From contig CACESO010000001.1 in assembly GCA_902562205.1 (NCBI GenBank), positions 116,524 through 180,523 of the forward strand: 64,000 nt of DNA, written 5' to 3'. Shown piece after piece: positions 17,483 through 26,640 of the stretch. A model generated the notes under the pieces. The model was not told where the DNA came from. It saw only the letters and a program-made list of their open reading frames with translations, and ran no database searches. The first letter of the stretch is position 1, and each line of letters starts with the position of its first letter. The stretch comes from an uncultured Pelagibacteraceae bacterium. Its GTDB lineage: Bacteria > Pseudomonadota > Alphaproteobacteria > Pelagibacterales > Pelagibacteraceae. The translations under genes were made by a program, and so were the position numbers.

Positions 17483-18043
17483 TTATAATTTTTTTATATA
17501 CTCAATTGTTCTTGTATCTACTAGTATTTCGTCCCCACTTTCTATAAATGGTGGAACTTGAATTTTTATATCATTTTCTAAAATTGCAGGTTTGTAAGAT
17601 GATGAGACAGTTTGACCTTTTAACGCAACATCGGTTGATTTTATTTTAAATTGCACCTGATTTGGTAACTCAATACTTATAGCTTTATCTTCATGAAATA
17701 TCAGATCGACATTTAAGTTTTCTTTTAGTAGTTTGCCTTTTTCTCCTATTATGTCTTTTTTAACATCTACTTGTTCAAAATTTTTTTGATTTATAAAGTA
17801 ATAATTTATTTCATCATCATACAAATAATTAAATTCAATTTTCTCTATACTTGCTTTTTCTATCGTATCGTTAGACCTGAACCTCTCATTTAGCTTTGTA
17901 TTTTTGTTTATACTTTTCATCTCAACTTGGCAAAAGGCTCCTCCCTTACCAGGTTTGACGTGTTGAGTTTTTAAGATTTCCCAAAGATCATCTTTGTATT
18001 CAATCAACATTCCAACTTTAATTTCATTAGCATTTATTTTCAT
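17483..18043 (-). CDS. efp: Elongation factor P
   Basis: A 186-residue three-domain, tRNA-shaped factor that relieves ribosome stalling at polyproline. The N-terminal KOW-like domain carries the loop HVKPGKGGAFCQV, with Lys33 at the position that is beta-lysylated in bacteria with EpmA/EpmB. The C-terminal OB domains end with FIESGDEILVDTRTIEYIKK. Its start codon overlaps the thiE stop by 4 bp, so translation is coupled to thiE. No EpmA/EpmB genes are in the window. Confidence 0.95.
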   Translation of the reverse strand: MKINANEIKVGMLIEYKDDLWEILKTQHVKPGKGGAFCQVEMKSINKNTKLNERFRSNDTIEKASIEKIEFNYLYDDEINYYFINQKNFEQVDVKKDIIGEKGKLLKENLNVDLIFHEDKAISIELPNQVQFKIKSTDVALKGQTVSSSYKPAILENDIKIQVPPFIESGDEILVDTRTIEYIKKL

Positions 18044-18645
18044 AAAAATTCTTTAATTGCTTTTGCTGGTTTTTTATCCCAAATGCCTCCTGAGATAGCT
18101 AAAAAGTCTGGTTTATGCAACAGAAGTTTTCTAAAATTTTTATCAGTTATTCCTCCAATTATAACAACAGGTATTTTTGTGAATCTTTTAGCCCAAGATA
18201 TTAAACTTGGTTTTGCAATGTAATTTACTTTTTTCGTTTTTGATTTGAAAAAAGCACCTATAGCAATATAATTTGCACCATCTTTAATAGCATGTCTAAT
18301 CAATTTTTTGGAATTATGACACGTGATACCAATAATTTTTTTTTTTAATTTTTTTCTTGCCACTTGAATGACCATATCATTTTGTCCCAAATGACAACCA
18401 TCTGCACCAATTTTTTTTGCCAGATAAGGATCATCATTTATTATTAATTTTACCCCATACTTTTTACAAATTTTTTTTATTTTTATTCCAATTTTTTTTT
18501 TCTCTATTAAAGAATACTTTTTTAGTCTTAATTGAAAAAAACTTACTAAATTCGAACTGAGAACAATTTTTAAATTGGTATAAAAACTCTTATTTATTTT
18601 GTTTGGTGAAATTAAATAGATAAACTTTTTTTTATCGACTCTCAA
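18040..18645 (-). CDS. thiE: Thiamine-phosphate synthase
   Basis: Joins HMP diphosphate and thiazole phosphate to make thiamine phosphate. It is a TIM-barrel protein with FQLRLK near the N-terminus, the diphosphate/Mg-binding IINDDPYLAKKIGADGCHLGQND, ITCHN and NYIAIGAFFKSKTK, and a C-terminal phosphate site VVIIGGITDKNF...AISGGIW. Two TTG starts are possible: 18675, which overlaps fda by 44 bp, and 18645, which overlaps it by 14 bp. I chose the latter because the conserved fold starts just after it (about 201 residues). No ATG fits. Its setting inside a glycolytic operon is unusual; thiD is far away at 37440. Confidence 0.88.
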   Translation of the reverse strand: MRVDKKKFIYLISPNKINKSFYTNLKIVLSSNLVSFFQLRLKKYSLIEKKKIGIKIKKICKKYGVKLIINDDPYLAKKIGADGCHLGQNDMVIQVARKKLKKKIIGITCHNSKKLIRHAIKDGANYIAIGAFFKSKTKKVNYIAKPSLISWAKRFTKIPVVIIGGITDKNFRKLLLHKPDFLAISGGIWDKKPAKAIKEFL

Positions 18646-19642
18646 TTTCTTTAGACCATTTCCCTTGAGCAGCAAGAGTATTCATTTTTGCTCTGTGGTT
18701 AAATACTTTTTGGGTTCCCTCAATATCTTTTATATTCTTAGACCAAAATTTAAGAGCACCTTGCTGCAATGCTCGTCCGTAAGAGTAACTCATTATAAAA
18801 CCAGTCTTATTAAATTTATTTATCAAATTTAAATTTTCTGTCGCCTCCAGTTCTGACTGTCCACCAGATAAAAAAGCTATACCAGGAACCTCTGAGGGCA
18901 CAGAACTTTTTAAGCAATCCAAGGTTAATTTTGCTACCTCTTCATTAGAGATTTTTTCCTTTGATTTATTTCCAGCTAGAATCATATTTGGTTTTAATAT
19001 TACTCCTTTTAAATCAACCTTATGAAGAATAAGCTCCTCAAAACACTTCTTAATGACCTCGGAGGTTTTTTGAAAACACTCTTTAGCTGAATGATCTCCA
19101 TCCATTAAAACCTCTGGTTCAACAATCGGTACCATATTACATTCTTGCACTAATGCGGAATATCTAGCTAACGCGTGTGCATTAGAATGAATAGATAATT
19201 TGCTCGGGAAATCTTTTGATATATTGTAAACACCTCTCCATTTGGTGAACTTTGCTCCAAGTTTAAAATATTCCTTTAATCTGCCCCTTAAACCGTCTAA
19301 GCCTTCTGTAATTTTTTCATTTGGTGACCCGGCTAAACTTTTTGCACCGGTATCTACTTTGATTCCTGCACAAGATCCCATACCCTCAATTAATTCTGGT
19401 ATCTTTTTTTTTTTTGAAGATGTCTGCTTAATTGTTTCGTCATACAATATGACTCCACCAATACAATTTTTCATTTCTGATGAACAAAAAAGAGTTTCTC
19501 TAAAAAGTAATCTATTTTCCTGGGTTGAGGGCACGCCCACACCATCAAGCCTTTTGGTCATTGTTCCCGTGCTTTCATCTGCAGCCAGAATTCCTTTACC
19601 ATTTTCAAGAATTTGATTTACGATATTATTTAGATCAGACAT
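18632..19642 (-). CDS. fda: Class I fructose-bisphosphate aldolase
   Basis: Reversibly cleaves fructose 1,6-bisphosphate to two triose phosphates through a Lys Schiff base, without metal. The 336-residue protein begins with a class I signature (GKGILAADESTGTMTKRLD), contains KWRGVYNIS, PIVEPEVLMDGDHS and the Schiff-base Lys in GVILKPNMIL, and ends in SYGRALQQGALKFW..NI. It starts 1 bp downstream of pgk and overlaps thiE at its end. A metal-independent enzyme here contrasts with the zinc-dependent class II aldolase of many bacteria. Confidence 0.95.
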   Translation of the reverse strand: MSDLNNIVNQILENGKGILAADESTGTMTKRLDGVGVPSTQENRLLFRETLFCSSEMKNCIGGVILYDETIKQTSSKKKKIPELIEGMGSCAGIKVDTGAKSLAGSPNEKITEGLDGLRGRLKEYFKLGAKFTKWRGVYNISKDFPSKLSIHSNAHALARYSALVQECNMVPIVEPEVLMDGDHSAKECFQKTSEVIKKCFEELILHKVDLKGVILKPNMILAGNKSKEKISNEEVAKLTLDCLKSSVPSEVPGIAFLSGGQSELEATENLNLINKFNKTGFIMSYSYGRALQQGALKFWSKNIKDIEGTQKVFNHRAKMNTLAAQGKWSKEIESR

Positions 19643-19643
19643 A

Positions 19644-20822
19644 TTAATTTAGAGCTTTTATACCAGGAAGTTCCTTCCCTTCAAGATATTCTAAAAAAGC
19701 TCCACCAGCAGTTGAAACAAAATTAAAATCATTTATTGCATTTATCTGATTTAACACTGCAATAGTATCCCCACCTCCTGCAACAGAATAAATTGAATTA
19801 TCTTTATTTTTTTTAATAATCATCTTTGCTATTTCATAACTTCCTAAAGCAAAATTTGGATTTTCAAAATAACCTGCTGGACCATTCCACAAAACAGTTT
19901 TACTATTTTCAATAATATCTCTGATTTTTTTTAAAGTTTTAGGGCCAATATCGAGAATTAAATCATCGTCTGATATTTCAGTTAAGTCTTTAATTTGAGA
20001 TTTGTCATCCATGCTTTTTCCAATTTTGACATCCTTTGGATAAATTATTGAACATGAGTGATCATTAGAGATTTTAAAAATGTTTTCTATTTCATTTTCA
20101 CAATTATCTTCTTTAATTGATTTTCCTATCGAATTTCCTTTATAGTTTAAAATGTTGTTTGCCATTCCACCAACAACAATAATGTTATCAAATTTTGGGA
20201 TTAAATTTTTAATTAAATTAATCTTAGTTGAAATTTTTGATCCTCCAATTATACATGTAACTGGTGTTTTTATTTCACTCGTTACTTTCTTGAGAGCATT
20301 TATTTCAGTTTCTAATTGTAACCCTGCAAAAGATGGCAAAAATTCAGTAATTTTACTAATTGAGGCATGAGCTCTGTGTGAGCAAGAAAAAGCATCATTT
20401 ACATAGAGATCCGCAAGACTCGCCAATTGTTTTGAAAAATTTGTGTCATTTTCTTCTTCTTCTTCATAAAACCTGATATTCTCTAAAAATATTATCTGGC
20501 CATCGAAATTTTTAAATAATTTATCTTTTTTAATCTCAAAGATATTTTCATTAATGAGTTTGATTTTTTGATTTATTTTGCTCTCTAAATTTTCACAAAT
20601 TGGTTTCAAGGAAAGTTCTTTGTTTACTTTTCCCTTAGGCCTCCCAATGTGTGAAATTATAACTATCTTACAATTTTTTTTTATTAAAAAATTAATTACA
20701 GGCAAGATCTTATCAATTCTTGTTTGATCTGTGATAACTCCATTTTTTAATGGAACATTTAAATCCAATCTTAATAATATTATCTTTTGATTAATATTTT
20801 CTTGATCTTTAATATTGTTCAT
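19644..20822 (-). CDS. pgk: Phosphoglycerate kinase
   Basis: Interconverts 1,3-bisphosphoglycerate and 3-phosphoglycerate with ADP/ATP. The 392-residue two-domain kinase has LRLDLNVPLKNGVITDQTRI at the N-terminus, IVIISHIGRPKG, FLENIRFYEEEE, NDAFSCSHRAHAS, and the C-terminal nucleotide domain with VIGGSKISTKI, VLWNGPAGYFENPNFALG and SVAGGGDTIAVLNQ. Length is normal. Its start overlaps the gap stop by a single base, and fda begins 1 bp after it, so the operon is tightly packed. Confidence 0.97.
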   Translation of the reverse strand: MNNIKDQENINQKIILLRLDLNVPLKNGVITDQTRIDKILPVINFLIKKNCKIVIISHIGRPKGKVNKELSLKPICENLESKINQKIKLINENIFEIKKDKLFKNFDGQIIFLENIRFYEEEEENDTNFSKQLASLADLYVNDAFSCSHRAHASISKITEFLPSFAGLQLETEINALKKVTSEIKTPVTCIIGGSKISTKINLIKNLIPKFDNIIVVGGMANNILNYKGNSIGKSIKEDNCENEIENIFKISNDHSCSIIYPKDVKIGKSMDDKSQIKDLTEISDDDLILDIGPKTLKKIRDIIENSKTVLWNGPAGYFENPNFALGSYEIAKMIIKKNKDNSIYSVAGGGDTIAVLNQINAINDFNFVSTAGGAFLEYLEGKELPGIKALN

Positions 20823-21829
20823 TAAGAAATTTTATGAAGATACGCCGCAATATCACACATTCTATTTGAAAAACCCCACTCATTGTCATACCAAGCAGAA
20901 ATTTTGCCCATATTTTTACCTATAACATTTGTTAATGATGCATCTACTATAGAGGAAGCTGGGTTGTGATTAAAATCAATTGAAACAAGTTTTTCTTCTG
21001 TGATTTCTAAAACTTTAATTTTCTGTTTCTTGTTGAAGTTTTCAAAGGCAGAATTAATTTTTTCAATTGAAAGATCTTTTTTGGAGCAAAATATTAATTC
21101 AATTAAAGAAACGTTTGGGGTTGGTATTCTCATTGCTACACCCTCCAGCTTTCCTTTTAAAGAAGGTATAATTTCACCAATCGCTTTTGAGGCACCAGTC
21201 GAGGTTGGTACTATTGATTGACTAGCTGTTCTTGCTCTTCTTATATCTTTATGAGAATTATCTAAAATCCTTTGATCAGTTGTAAAAGAATGAATTGTAG
21301 TCATAAAACCTTTTTCAATTTCAAAATTTTCATTTAAAACATGGGCAACTGGCGCAAGACAATTAGTTGTACATGATGCAGCAGATATAATTCTATCTTC
21401 CTTCTTAAGTTCTTTTTCGTTAACTCCAAACACTATTGTCTTATCAGCATTTTTGCATGGAGCTGAAACAATAATTTTTTTTGCTCCATTACTTAAATGA
21501 GGGATTAATTTTTCTTTAGAATTAAATTTACCAGTGCATTCAAGTACAAAATCAACATCATTGTCTTTCCAATTAATTTCTTCCAGTTTATCTTTTTGTG
21601 AATAAAAAATTTTATTACCATTAATATTTAAATGATTTTTTTCTATTGATATGTCAGCATTGAATTTTCCGTGAATACTATCTCTTTTCAGTAAAGCACA
21701 AGCAGTCTCAATATTAGCTCTATTATTAATATGTTGAATTTTTAGGTTAGAATGCTTCTCTTCAAATATTGATCGAACCACCATTCTGCCAATTCTTCCT
21801 AAACCGTTTATTCCAATTTTAGTTTTCAT
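20822..21829 (-). CDS. gap: Glyceraldehyde-3-phosphate dehydrogenase
   Basis: Oxidises glyceraldehyde 3-phosphate to 1,3-bisphosphoglycerate, or the reverse. The 335-residue protein has the NAD-binding IGINGLGRIGRMVVRS, the catalytic SAASCTTNCLAPVAHVL near residues 150-166, TIHSFTTDQRILD, and GAMRIPTPNVS-type VAMRIPTPNVSL, ending with WYDNEWGFSNRM. Asn rather than Asp follows the second strand (HINNR), which may affect NAD versus NADP preference; not decidable here. Its ATG overlaps the tkt stop by 4 bp. Confidence 0.97.
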   Translation of the reverse strand: MKTKIGINGLGRIGRMVVRSIFEEKHSNLKIQHINNRANIETACALLKRDSIHGKFNADISIEKNHLNINGNKIFYSQKDKLEEINWKDNDVDFVLECTGKFNSKEKLIPHLSNGAKKIIVSAPCKNADKTIVFGVNEKELKKEDRIISAASCTTNCLAPVAHVLNENFEIEKGFMTTIHSFTTDQRILDNSHKDIRRARTASQSIVPTSTGASKAIGEIIPSLKGKLEGVAMRIPTPNVSLIELIFCSKKDLSIEKINSAFENFNKKQKIKVLEITEEKLVSIDFNHNPASSIVDASLTNVIGKNMGKISAWYDNEWGFSNRMCDIAAYLHKIS

Positions 21830-23760
21830 AAATTTTTTTTTATTTTTTGTACAATATTTTCAACATCTAATTCAAAGTGTTTATAAATATCTTTATAAGG
21901 TGCGCTCTTACCAAAATTATCTATTCCTAAATTTAATCCACTGGTTCCTGTATATTTTTTCCAATAACTAGTTTCCGATGCTTCTATAGAAACTTTGAGC
22001 GTATCTTGTTGCAAAATATCTTTTTTATAGTCGTTGTTTTGACTATCAAATATTTCATGGCATGGCATTGATATAACTTTTGAATAGATATTTTCTGTGG
22101 CTAATTTATGACATACTTTTATTGCGAGATCAGTTTCAGAGCCTGTCGCTAATAGAGTTACCTTAAGATTATCTCCATTTCTTAAAATTTCATAAGCTCC
22201 TTTAGAGCAAAGATTGTTAGTGATCACCTCTTTTCTTACAGGTTCTATTTTTTGTCTTGTTAGAGCGATTACACTTGGTTTATTTTTACATTCTAAAGCC
22301 AACTGCCAACATTCAAAAGTTTCAATGGTATCGGATGGTCTAAATACATTTAAGTTTGGTATAGATCTCAACATTGCAAGCTGTTCAACAGGTTGATGGG
22401 TTGGACCGTCTTCTCCAAGACCAATTGAATCATGGGTTAAAACATAAATAACCCTTTGGCCCATCATTGCAGCCAATCTGATAGAAGGCTTGCAATAATC
22501 ACTAAATATTAAAAAAGTTCCACCATATGGAATAAGATTACTATGCAATGAGATTCCATTCATAATTCCACACATTGCGTGCTCTCTTACTCCGTAATGA
22601 ATATAATTTCCCCCAAAATTTCCTGGCTTAATTATTTTATGATTTTTTGTTTTTGTATTATTTGAACCTGCAAGATCAGCCGACCCACCGATTAAATTTG
22701 GTAATTTTGAAACTATATCTAAAAATTTTTCTGAGGATTTCCTAGTTGCAATTGGTTCTAGTGATTTTAAATAATTATTTTTTACTTGCTCTATTTCACT
22801 TGTAATCTCATCGTTAAAAATATTGAATTCAGGCTCGTAAGATTTATTTTTTTCTGCTTTTGAAGAGGCGTTTTCTCCAATTTTTCTCCATTCACTTAAA
22901 ATTTTTTCAGGAATCTTAAAAGGCTCGTAACTCCATTTTAATTTTTTCCTTACTAGCTTTACCTCATCGGTACCTAGCGGGCTTCCATGCGATGATGCTT
23001 TGCCACTTTTATTTGGTGAGCCATAACCAATTGTAGTCTTACAAGAAATAGCAAATGGTTTTTTTGAATTTTGAGCTTTTTTTAATGCAGTAAAAATTTG
23101 TTTATCATTATGACCGTCTATTTCTAAATAGTCCCAACCATAACTCTCAAATCTTTTTTTTGTATTATCAGAAACAGCAAGATTAGTAGGGCCATCAATC
23201 GAAATTGAATTATTATCAAAAAGAAGTATCAAATTTTTTAATTTTATATGACCCGCAAAACTTAAGGCTTCATGGCTTATTCCTTCCATAAGGCATCCAT
23301 CACCTGCCAAGACATAAGTTTTATGATCTATCTTTTTTTTTCCTAACCTCTTTTTTAATATTTCTTCAGCAAGCGCAAAACCCACAGCATTTGATATACC
23401 TTGTCCTAACGGTCCAGTCGTAGTCTCTATCCCTGAATTAGAATGATATTCAGGATGTCCGGCACAAATACAATCAAGTTTTCTAAAGTTTTTAATGTCA
23501 TCTATAGAAACACTTTTGTAACCAGTTAAATATAAAAGTGAGTAAAGAAGCATAGACCCATGCCCAGCAGAAAGAACGAACCTATCTCTATTAAACCAAC
23601 TAGGATCTTTAGGATTAAATCGTAAAAAGTTTTTAAATAAAACTGTAGCAACATCAGCCATTCCCATTGGCATTCCAGGATGACCAGAATTCGCTGCTTC
23701 AACAGCATCTAAAGATAGAAATCTCACAGCATTAGCTAAATCTTTATGTTTTGTTTTCAA
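21826..23760 (-). CDS. tkt: Transketolase
   Basis: A thiamine-diphosphate enzyme that moves two-carbon units in the pentose phosphate pathway. The 644-residue protein has the N-terminal SGHPGMPMGMADVATVLF, GPLGQGISNAVGFA, the ThDP motif LAGDGCLMEGISHEAL...NNSISIDG, the catalytic GHN region and the pyrimidine domain with GVREHAMCGIMNGI and LTHDSIGLGEDGPTHQPVEQ. It is the first gene of the glycolytic operon. Only 50 bp separate its start from the divergent zapA operon start. Confidence 0.97.
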   Translation of the reverse strand: MKTKHKDLANAVRFLSLDAVEAANSGHPGMPMGMADVATVLFKNFLRFNPKDPSWFNRDRFVLSAGHGSMLLYSLLYLTGYKSVSIDDIKNFRKLDCICAGHPEYHSNSGIETTTGPLGQGISNAVGFALAEEILKKRLGKKKIDHKTYVLAGDGCLMEGISHEALSFAGHIKLKNLILLFDNNSISIDGPTNLAVSDNTKKRFESYGWDYLEIDGHNDKQIFTALKKAQNSKKPFAISCKTTIGYGSPNKSGKASSHGSPLGTDEVKLVRKKLKWSYEPFKIPEKILSEWRKIGENASSKAEKNKSYEPEFNIFNDEITSEIEQVKNNYLKSLEPIATRKSSEKFLDIVSKLPNLIGGSADLAGSNNTKTKNHKIIKPGNFGGNYIHYGVREHAMCGIMNGISLHSNLIPYGGTFLIFSDYCKPSIRLAAMMGQRVIYVLTHDSIGLGEDGPTHQPVEQLAMLRSIPNLNVFRPSDTIETFECWQLALECKNKPSVIALTRQKIEPVRKEVITNNLCSKGAYEILRNGDNLKVTLLATGSETDLAIKVCHKLATENIYSKVISMPCHEIFDSQNNDYKKDILQQDTLKVSIEASETSYWKKYTGTSGLNLGIDNFGKSAPYKDIYKHFELDVENIVQKIKKNL

Positions 23761-23810
23761 AAATATTCCTATCTAGACTAAGAGACTCATTAATATATAA
23801 TTATATATAT

Positions 23811-24134
23811 ATGAAATATATCAGCGAAAAAGAAAAAAAACTTGAAGACGCACTTAAGAAATTAAAAAAACTTGATCTAAAAAATGACCAGATATCTGGA
23901 GACATTAAAGAATTAGTTGATCAAAAAAATCAATTAGAAATTGAAAAAAATGAATTGGAAAAAAAATACAAAAATTTAAGTGATGAATACGGCAATCTTC
24001 AAGTCAAAATCAAACAAATGATGGTTGAAAAAAAAGAAGATAGAGTGAAAAGATTAGAGTTTGACGAAAAAATTGATGAATTAAATCAAGAAACAGATAC
24101 TTTACTTGATGAGATTGAAAAATGGCAAATGTAA
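23811..24134 (+). CDS. Small coiled-coil protein upstream of zapA (DUF4164-like)
   Basis: A 107-residue, highly charged protein that is almost entirely heptad-repeat coiled coil (LEDALKKLKKLDL, LEIEKNELEKKYKNLSDEYGNLQ). I chose the ATG at 23811 because the in-frame upstream start at 23751 would run into the tkt gene. A similar coiled-coil gene commonly precedes zapA in alphaproteobacteria. It overlaps zapA by 13 bp, which suggests a related role in Z-ring organisation, but no function is proven. Confidence 0.8.
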   Translation: MKYISEKEKKLEDALKKLKKLDLKNDQISGDIKELVDQKNQLEIEKNELEKKYKNLSDEYGNLQVKIKQMMVEKKEDRVKRLEFDEKIDELNQETDTLLDEIEKWQM

Positions 24135-24559
24135 ACATTAAATTTAATGGAAAAGACTTCCTACTTTCATGTGAAGATGGTCAAGAGGATCATCTTGAAG
24201 AGCTAGCAGCAAATTTAAACGATAAATTTGAAAAATTAAAAAATGACTTAGGAAACATTGGTGAAAATAAATTATTATTGATTACTGCTATTAAAGTGAT
24301 GGATGAGTATTTTGATACCAAAAAAAATGTTGAGAAAAAAAAGCTAGAATTGACTAATCTCACTGAAAAATTTAAAGAATTGAAATCTCTTGTGTACAGC
24401 TACAAGGATGAAAAAGAAGATGAAGCAACTAAATTGAATAATGATATCAACAACTTGCAAAAAGAGCTTGATAAAATAAACAATAATTATGATCAATTAA
24501 TTTCTAACACTGCAAAAGAAATAGAGGAATTTGTTGAACGAGTTAATCTTAAAAATTAG
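24122..24559 (+). CDS. zapA: Cell division protein ZapA
   Basis: A 145-residue Z-ring accessory protein. The N-terminal globular part carries the ZapA pattern: VNIKFNGKDFLLSCEDGQEDHLEELAANLNDKF, then NKLLLITAIKVMDEYFD. The C-terminal two thirds is a coiled coil used for dimer/tetramer formation. In many bacteria zapA is followed by the 6S RNA gene and the 5-formyltetrahydrofolate cyclo-ligase. Here fthC starts 8 bp after the zapA stop, so there is no room for a 6S RNA in between. Confidence 0.9.
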   Translation: MANVNIKFNGKDFLLSCEDGQEDHLEELAANLNDKFEKLKNDLGNIGENKLLLITAIKVMDEYFDTKKNVEKKKLELTNLTEKFKELKSLVYSYKDEKEDEATKLNNDINNLQKELDKINNNYDQLISNTAKEIEEFVERVNLKN

Positions 24560-24567
24560 ATTTAGTA

Positions 24568-25110
24568 GTGAACAAATTTCAATTAAGAAAAAAAATATCT
24601 AAAATTCGATTAAAATTTGCCAAAAAAAAAATCACAGTAAATTCTGAGGCAATAATCAAATTGATTGAGCAGAAATCTTCTAACAAAAGAGTTGGATTGT
24701 ATTATCCATTTGGCGACGAGTTGTCCACCTTGGAATTAATGGATAAATTGGCTAAAAAAAATTTTATAATTGCTTTACCTATAATTAATAATAAGTTTGA
24801 AATGTCTTTTTATAGTTGGACTCCTAATGAGCCTTTAACAATTAATAGATATGGCATCTTAGAGCCTTTAAAAGGAAAAAAAATAATTCCCTCTTCATTA
24901 ATAATTCCAATGTTAGCTTTTGACTCAAACTTGAACAGACTTGGTTATGGGGGAGGTTTTTATGACAGATTTATTCAAAAAATTGAGAAACAAAATAACT
25001 GTGTTAAAATCGGACTTGCTCTTTCTTGTCAAAAAATTAATAAAGTTCCAGTTGATAAATATGATAAAAAAATGGATTTCATAATTACTGAAAAAAGAAT
25101 TTATAAATGA
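24568..25110 (+). CDS. 5-formyltetrahydrofolate cyclo-ligase
   Basis: Converts 5-formyl-THF to 5,10-methenyl-THF with ATP and so salvages an inhibitory folate. The 180-residue protein shows the family motifs: the basic N-terminal KFQLRKKISKIR, VGLYYPFGDELSTLELMDKL, SLIIPMLAFD and the conserved glycine motif RLGYGGGFYDRFI near residues 128-140. It starts with GTG at 24568. It is placed after zapA as in many bacteria, and overlaps ymdB by 4 bp. Confidence 0.92.
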   Translation: MNKFQLRKKISKIRLKFAKKKITVNSEAIIKLIEQKSSNKRVGLYYPFGDELSTLELMDKLAKKNFIIALPIINNKFEMSFYSWTPNEPLTINRYGILEPLKGKKIIPSSLIIPMLAFDSNLNRLGYGGGFYDRFIQKIEKQNNCVKIGLALSCQKINKVPVDKYDKKMDFIITEKRIYK

Positions 25111-25913
25111 AAATTTTATTTTTAGGCGACATTGTAGGACCATCGGGTTGCATGGTTGTAAAAAAACACCTTAAAAAAATAGTTGAGGAAAATAAAATAA
25201 ATTTTGTAATAGCAAATGGTGAAAACGCAGCTCATAACGGAGTAGGTATCACAAAAGATGTTCTAGACAATCTAATTAAATTTGGAGTAAATGTACTCAC
25301 AACTGGAAATCATGTTTGGGATCATAAAGAAACTCTAAAACTTGTTGAGGATGATAATAGACTTCTTAGACCATTTAATTTAATTGGAATATCTCCAGGA
25401 AAAGGATTTGAAATTTATCAAGCATCAAAAAACTTTAAAATAGGTGTGCTAAATTTAATGGGAAATGTTTTCATGAGGAAAAGTGAAGATGTTTTTAAAA
25501 CAGCTGAAAATTTTCAAAAAAAATACCAACTAAAAAAAGATTATGACTTTTTAGTAGTCGACTTGCATTGTGAAACTACTTCAGAAAAAATGGCAATGGG
25601 ACATTTATTTGATAGTAAAGCAACTTTAGTTACTGGTACTCACACGCATATTCCAACAAATGACGCAAGAGTTTTAAAAGGCGGGACTGCGTATATCACT
25701 GACTCAGGTATGTGTGGTGACTACGACTCAGTAATTGGGATGAATAAAGAAAACTCACTTAAAAGATTCTTTAAACAAGATTCTGAAAAACATTATCCAT
25801 CTTTGGGGGATGGTTCTTTATCGGGTGTTATGGTAGATTGTGATGAAGCTTCAGGACTAGCTAAAAATATTAATAGTATAATTGTTGGGGGTGTTTTAAA
25901 TAACTCAAAATAA
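25107..25913 (+). CDS. YmdB-type metallophosphoesterase (TIGR00282 family)
   Basis: A 268-residue calcineurin-like phosphoesterase of the TIGR00282 group; Bacillus YmdB hydrolyses 2',3'-cyclic nucleotides. The metal-site motifs are ILFLGDIVGPSG at the N-terminus, FVIANGENAAHNGVGIT, VLTTGNHVWDHKE and DLHCETTSEKMAMGH, then GTHTHIPTND. These are the expected Asp/Asn/His ligands in order. Length is typical. It is coupled to the folate gene by a 4-bp overlap and is followed 1 bp later by yebC. Confidence 0.9.
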   Translation: MKILFLGDIVGPSGCMVVKKHLKKIVEENKINFVIANGENAAHNGVGITKDVLDNLIKFGVNVLTTGNHVWDHKETLKLVEDDNRLLRPFNLIGISPGKGFEIYQASKNFKIGVLNLMGNVFMRKSEDVFKTAENFQKKYQLKKDYDFLVVDLHCETTSEKMAMGHLFDSKATLVTGTHTHIPTNDARVLKGGTAYITDSGMCGDYDSVIGMNKENSLKRFFKQDSEKHYPSLGDGSLSGVMVDCDEASGLAKNINSIIVGGVLNNSK

Positions 25914-25914
25914 T

Positions 25915-26637
25915 ATGGCAGGACATTCTCATTGGGCTGGTATAAAACATAAAAAAGGTAGAGCAGATAAAGAAAGGTCGAAGATTTTCTCGAAACTTTC
26001 AAGAGAGATTACTGTAGCTGCCAAACTTGGAGATAAAGATCCTTTAATGAACCCGAGACTTAGATCTGCTATTCAAGCAGCAAGATCTTCAAATATGCCA
26101 AAAGATAACATCGAGAGAGCCATTGATAAATCGAAATCATTAAATCAATCAAATTTTGAAAAGATAAGATACGAAGGTTTTGGCAAAGATAAAGTTGCTA
26201 TAATTGTTGAAGCACTTACAGATAACAAAAATAGAACTGCCTCAAAATTAAGAACAATTTTTCAAAAAAATGGTGGTAATTTGGGTACCCAAGGTTCTGC
26301 AGCTCACAATTTTAAACAAATTGGTGTAATTAGAATAGACATAAATGAAATTAAAGACGATAAAATTTTTGAACTAGCAATTGATGCTGGTGCAGATGAA
26401 TGCTTTTCATTTAAAAATTTTCATGAGATACATTGCAGTTTTGAAGATATTTATTCTATAAAAAAAAAAATTGAGTCTCATGTTGAAAATTTTATATCTA
26501 CAGATATTGAGTGGATTCCACTAAACAAGGTTTACAGCGAAGGTGAGAATAAAGAAGACATAAAAAAACTTATAGAATTATTAGATGATGAAGATGATGT
26601 TCAAAGGGTTTACTCGAATTTTAGGGAAGATGATTAA
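25915..26637 (+). CDS. yebC: YebC/PmpR family transcriptional or translational regulator
   Basis: A 240-residue protein with the near-invariant N-terminus MAGHSHWAGIKHKKGRADKER, then KIFSKLSREITVAAKLG, NMPKDNIERAIDKS and GGNLGTQGSAAHNF. YebC proteins bind DNA in some species, and members of the family act in translation of proline stretches. It sits just before the resolvase gene, as in many proteobacteria where yebC precedes ruvC. Start and length are unambiguous. Confidence 0.95.
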   Translation: MAGHSHWAGIKHKKGRADKERSKIFSKLSREITVAAKLGDKDPLMNPRLRSAIQAARSSNMPKDNIERAIDKSKSLNQSNFEKIRYEGFGKDKVAIIVEALTDNKNRTASKLRTIFQKNGGNLGTQGSAAHNFKQIGVIRIDINEIKDDKIFELAIDAGADECFSFKNFHEIHCSFEDIYSIKKKIESHVENFISTDIEWIPLNKVYSEGENKEDIKKLIELLDDEDDVQRVYSNFREDD

Positions 26638-26640
26638 GCA

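Noticed and set aside
23793..23808. A perfect 16-bp A+T palindrome (ATATATAATTATATAT) between tkt and the coiled-coil gene.
   Set aside because: It is pure A/T in a very A+T-rich promoter gap; such palindromes are expected by chance and no operator is implied.
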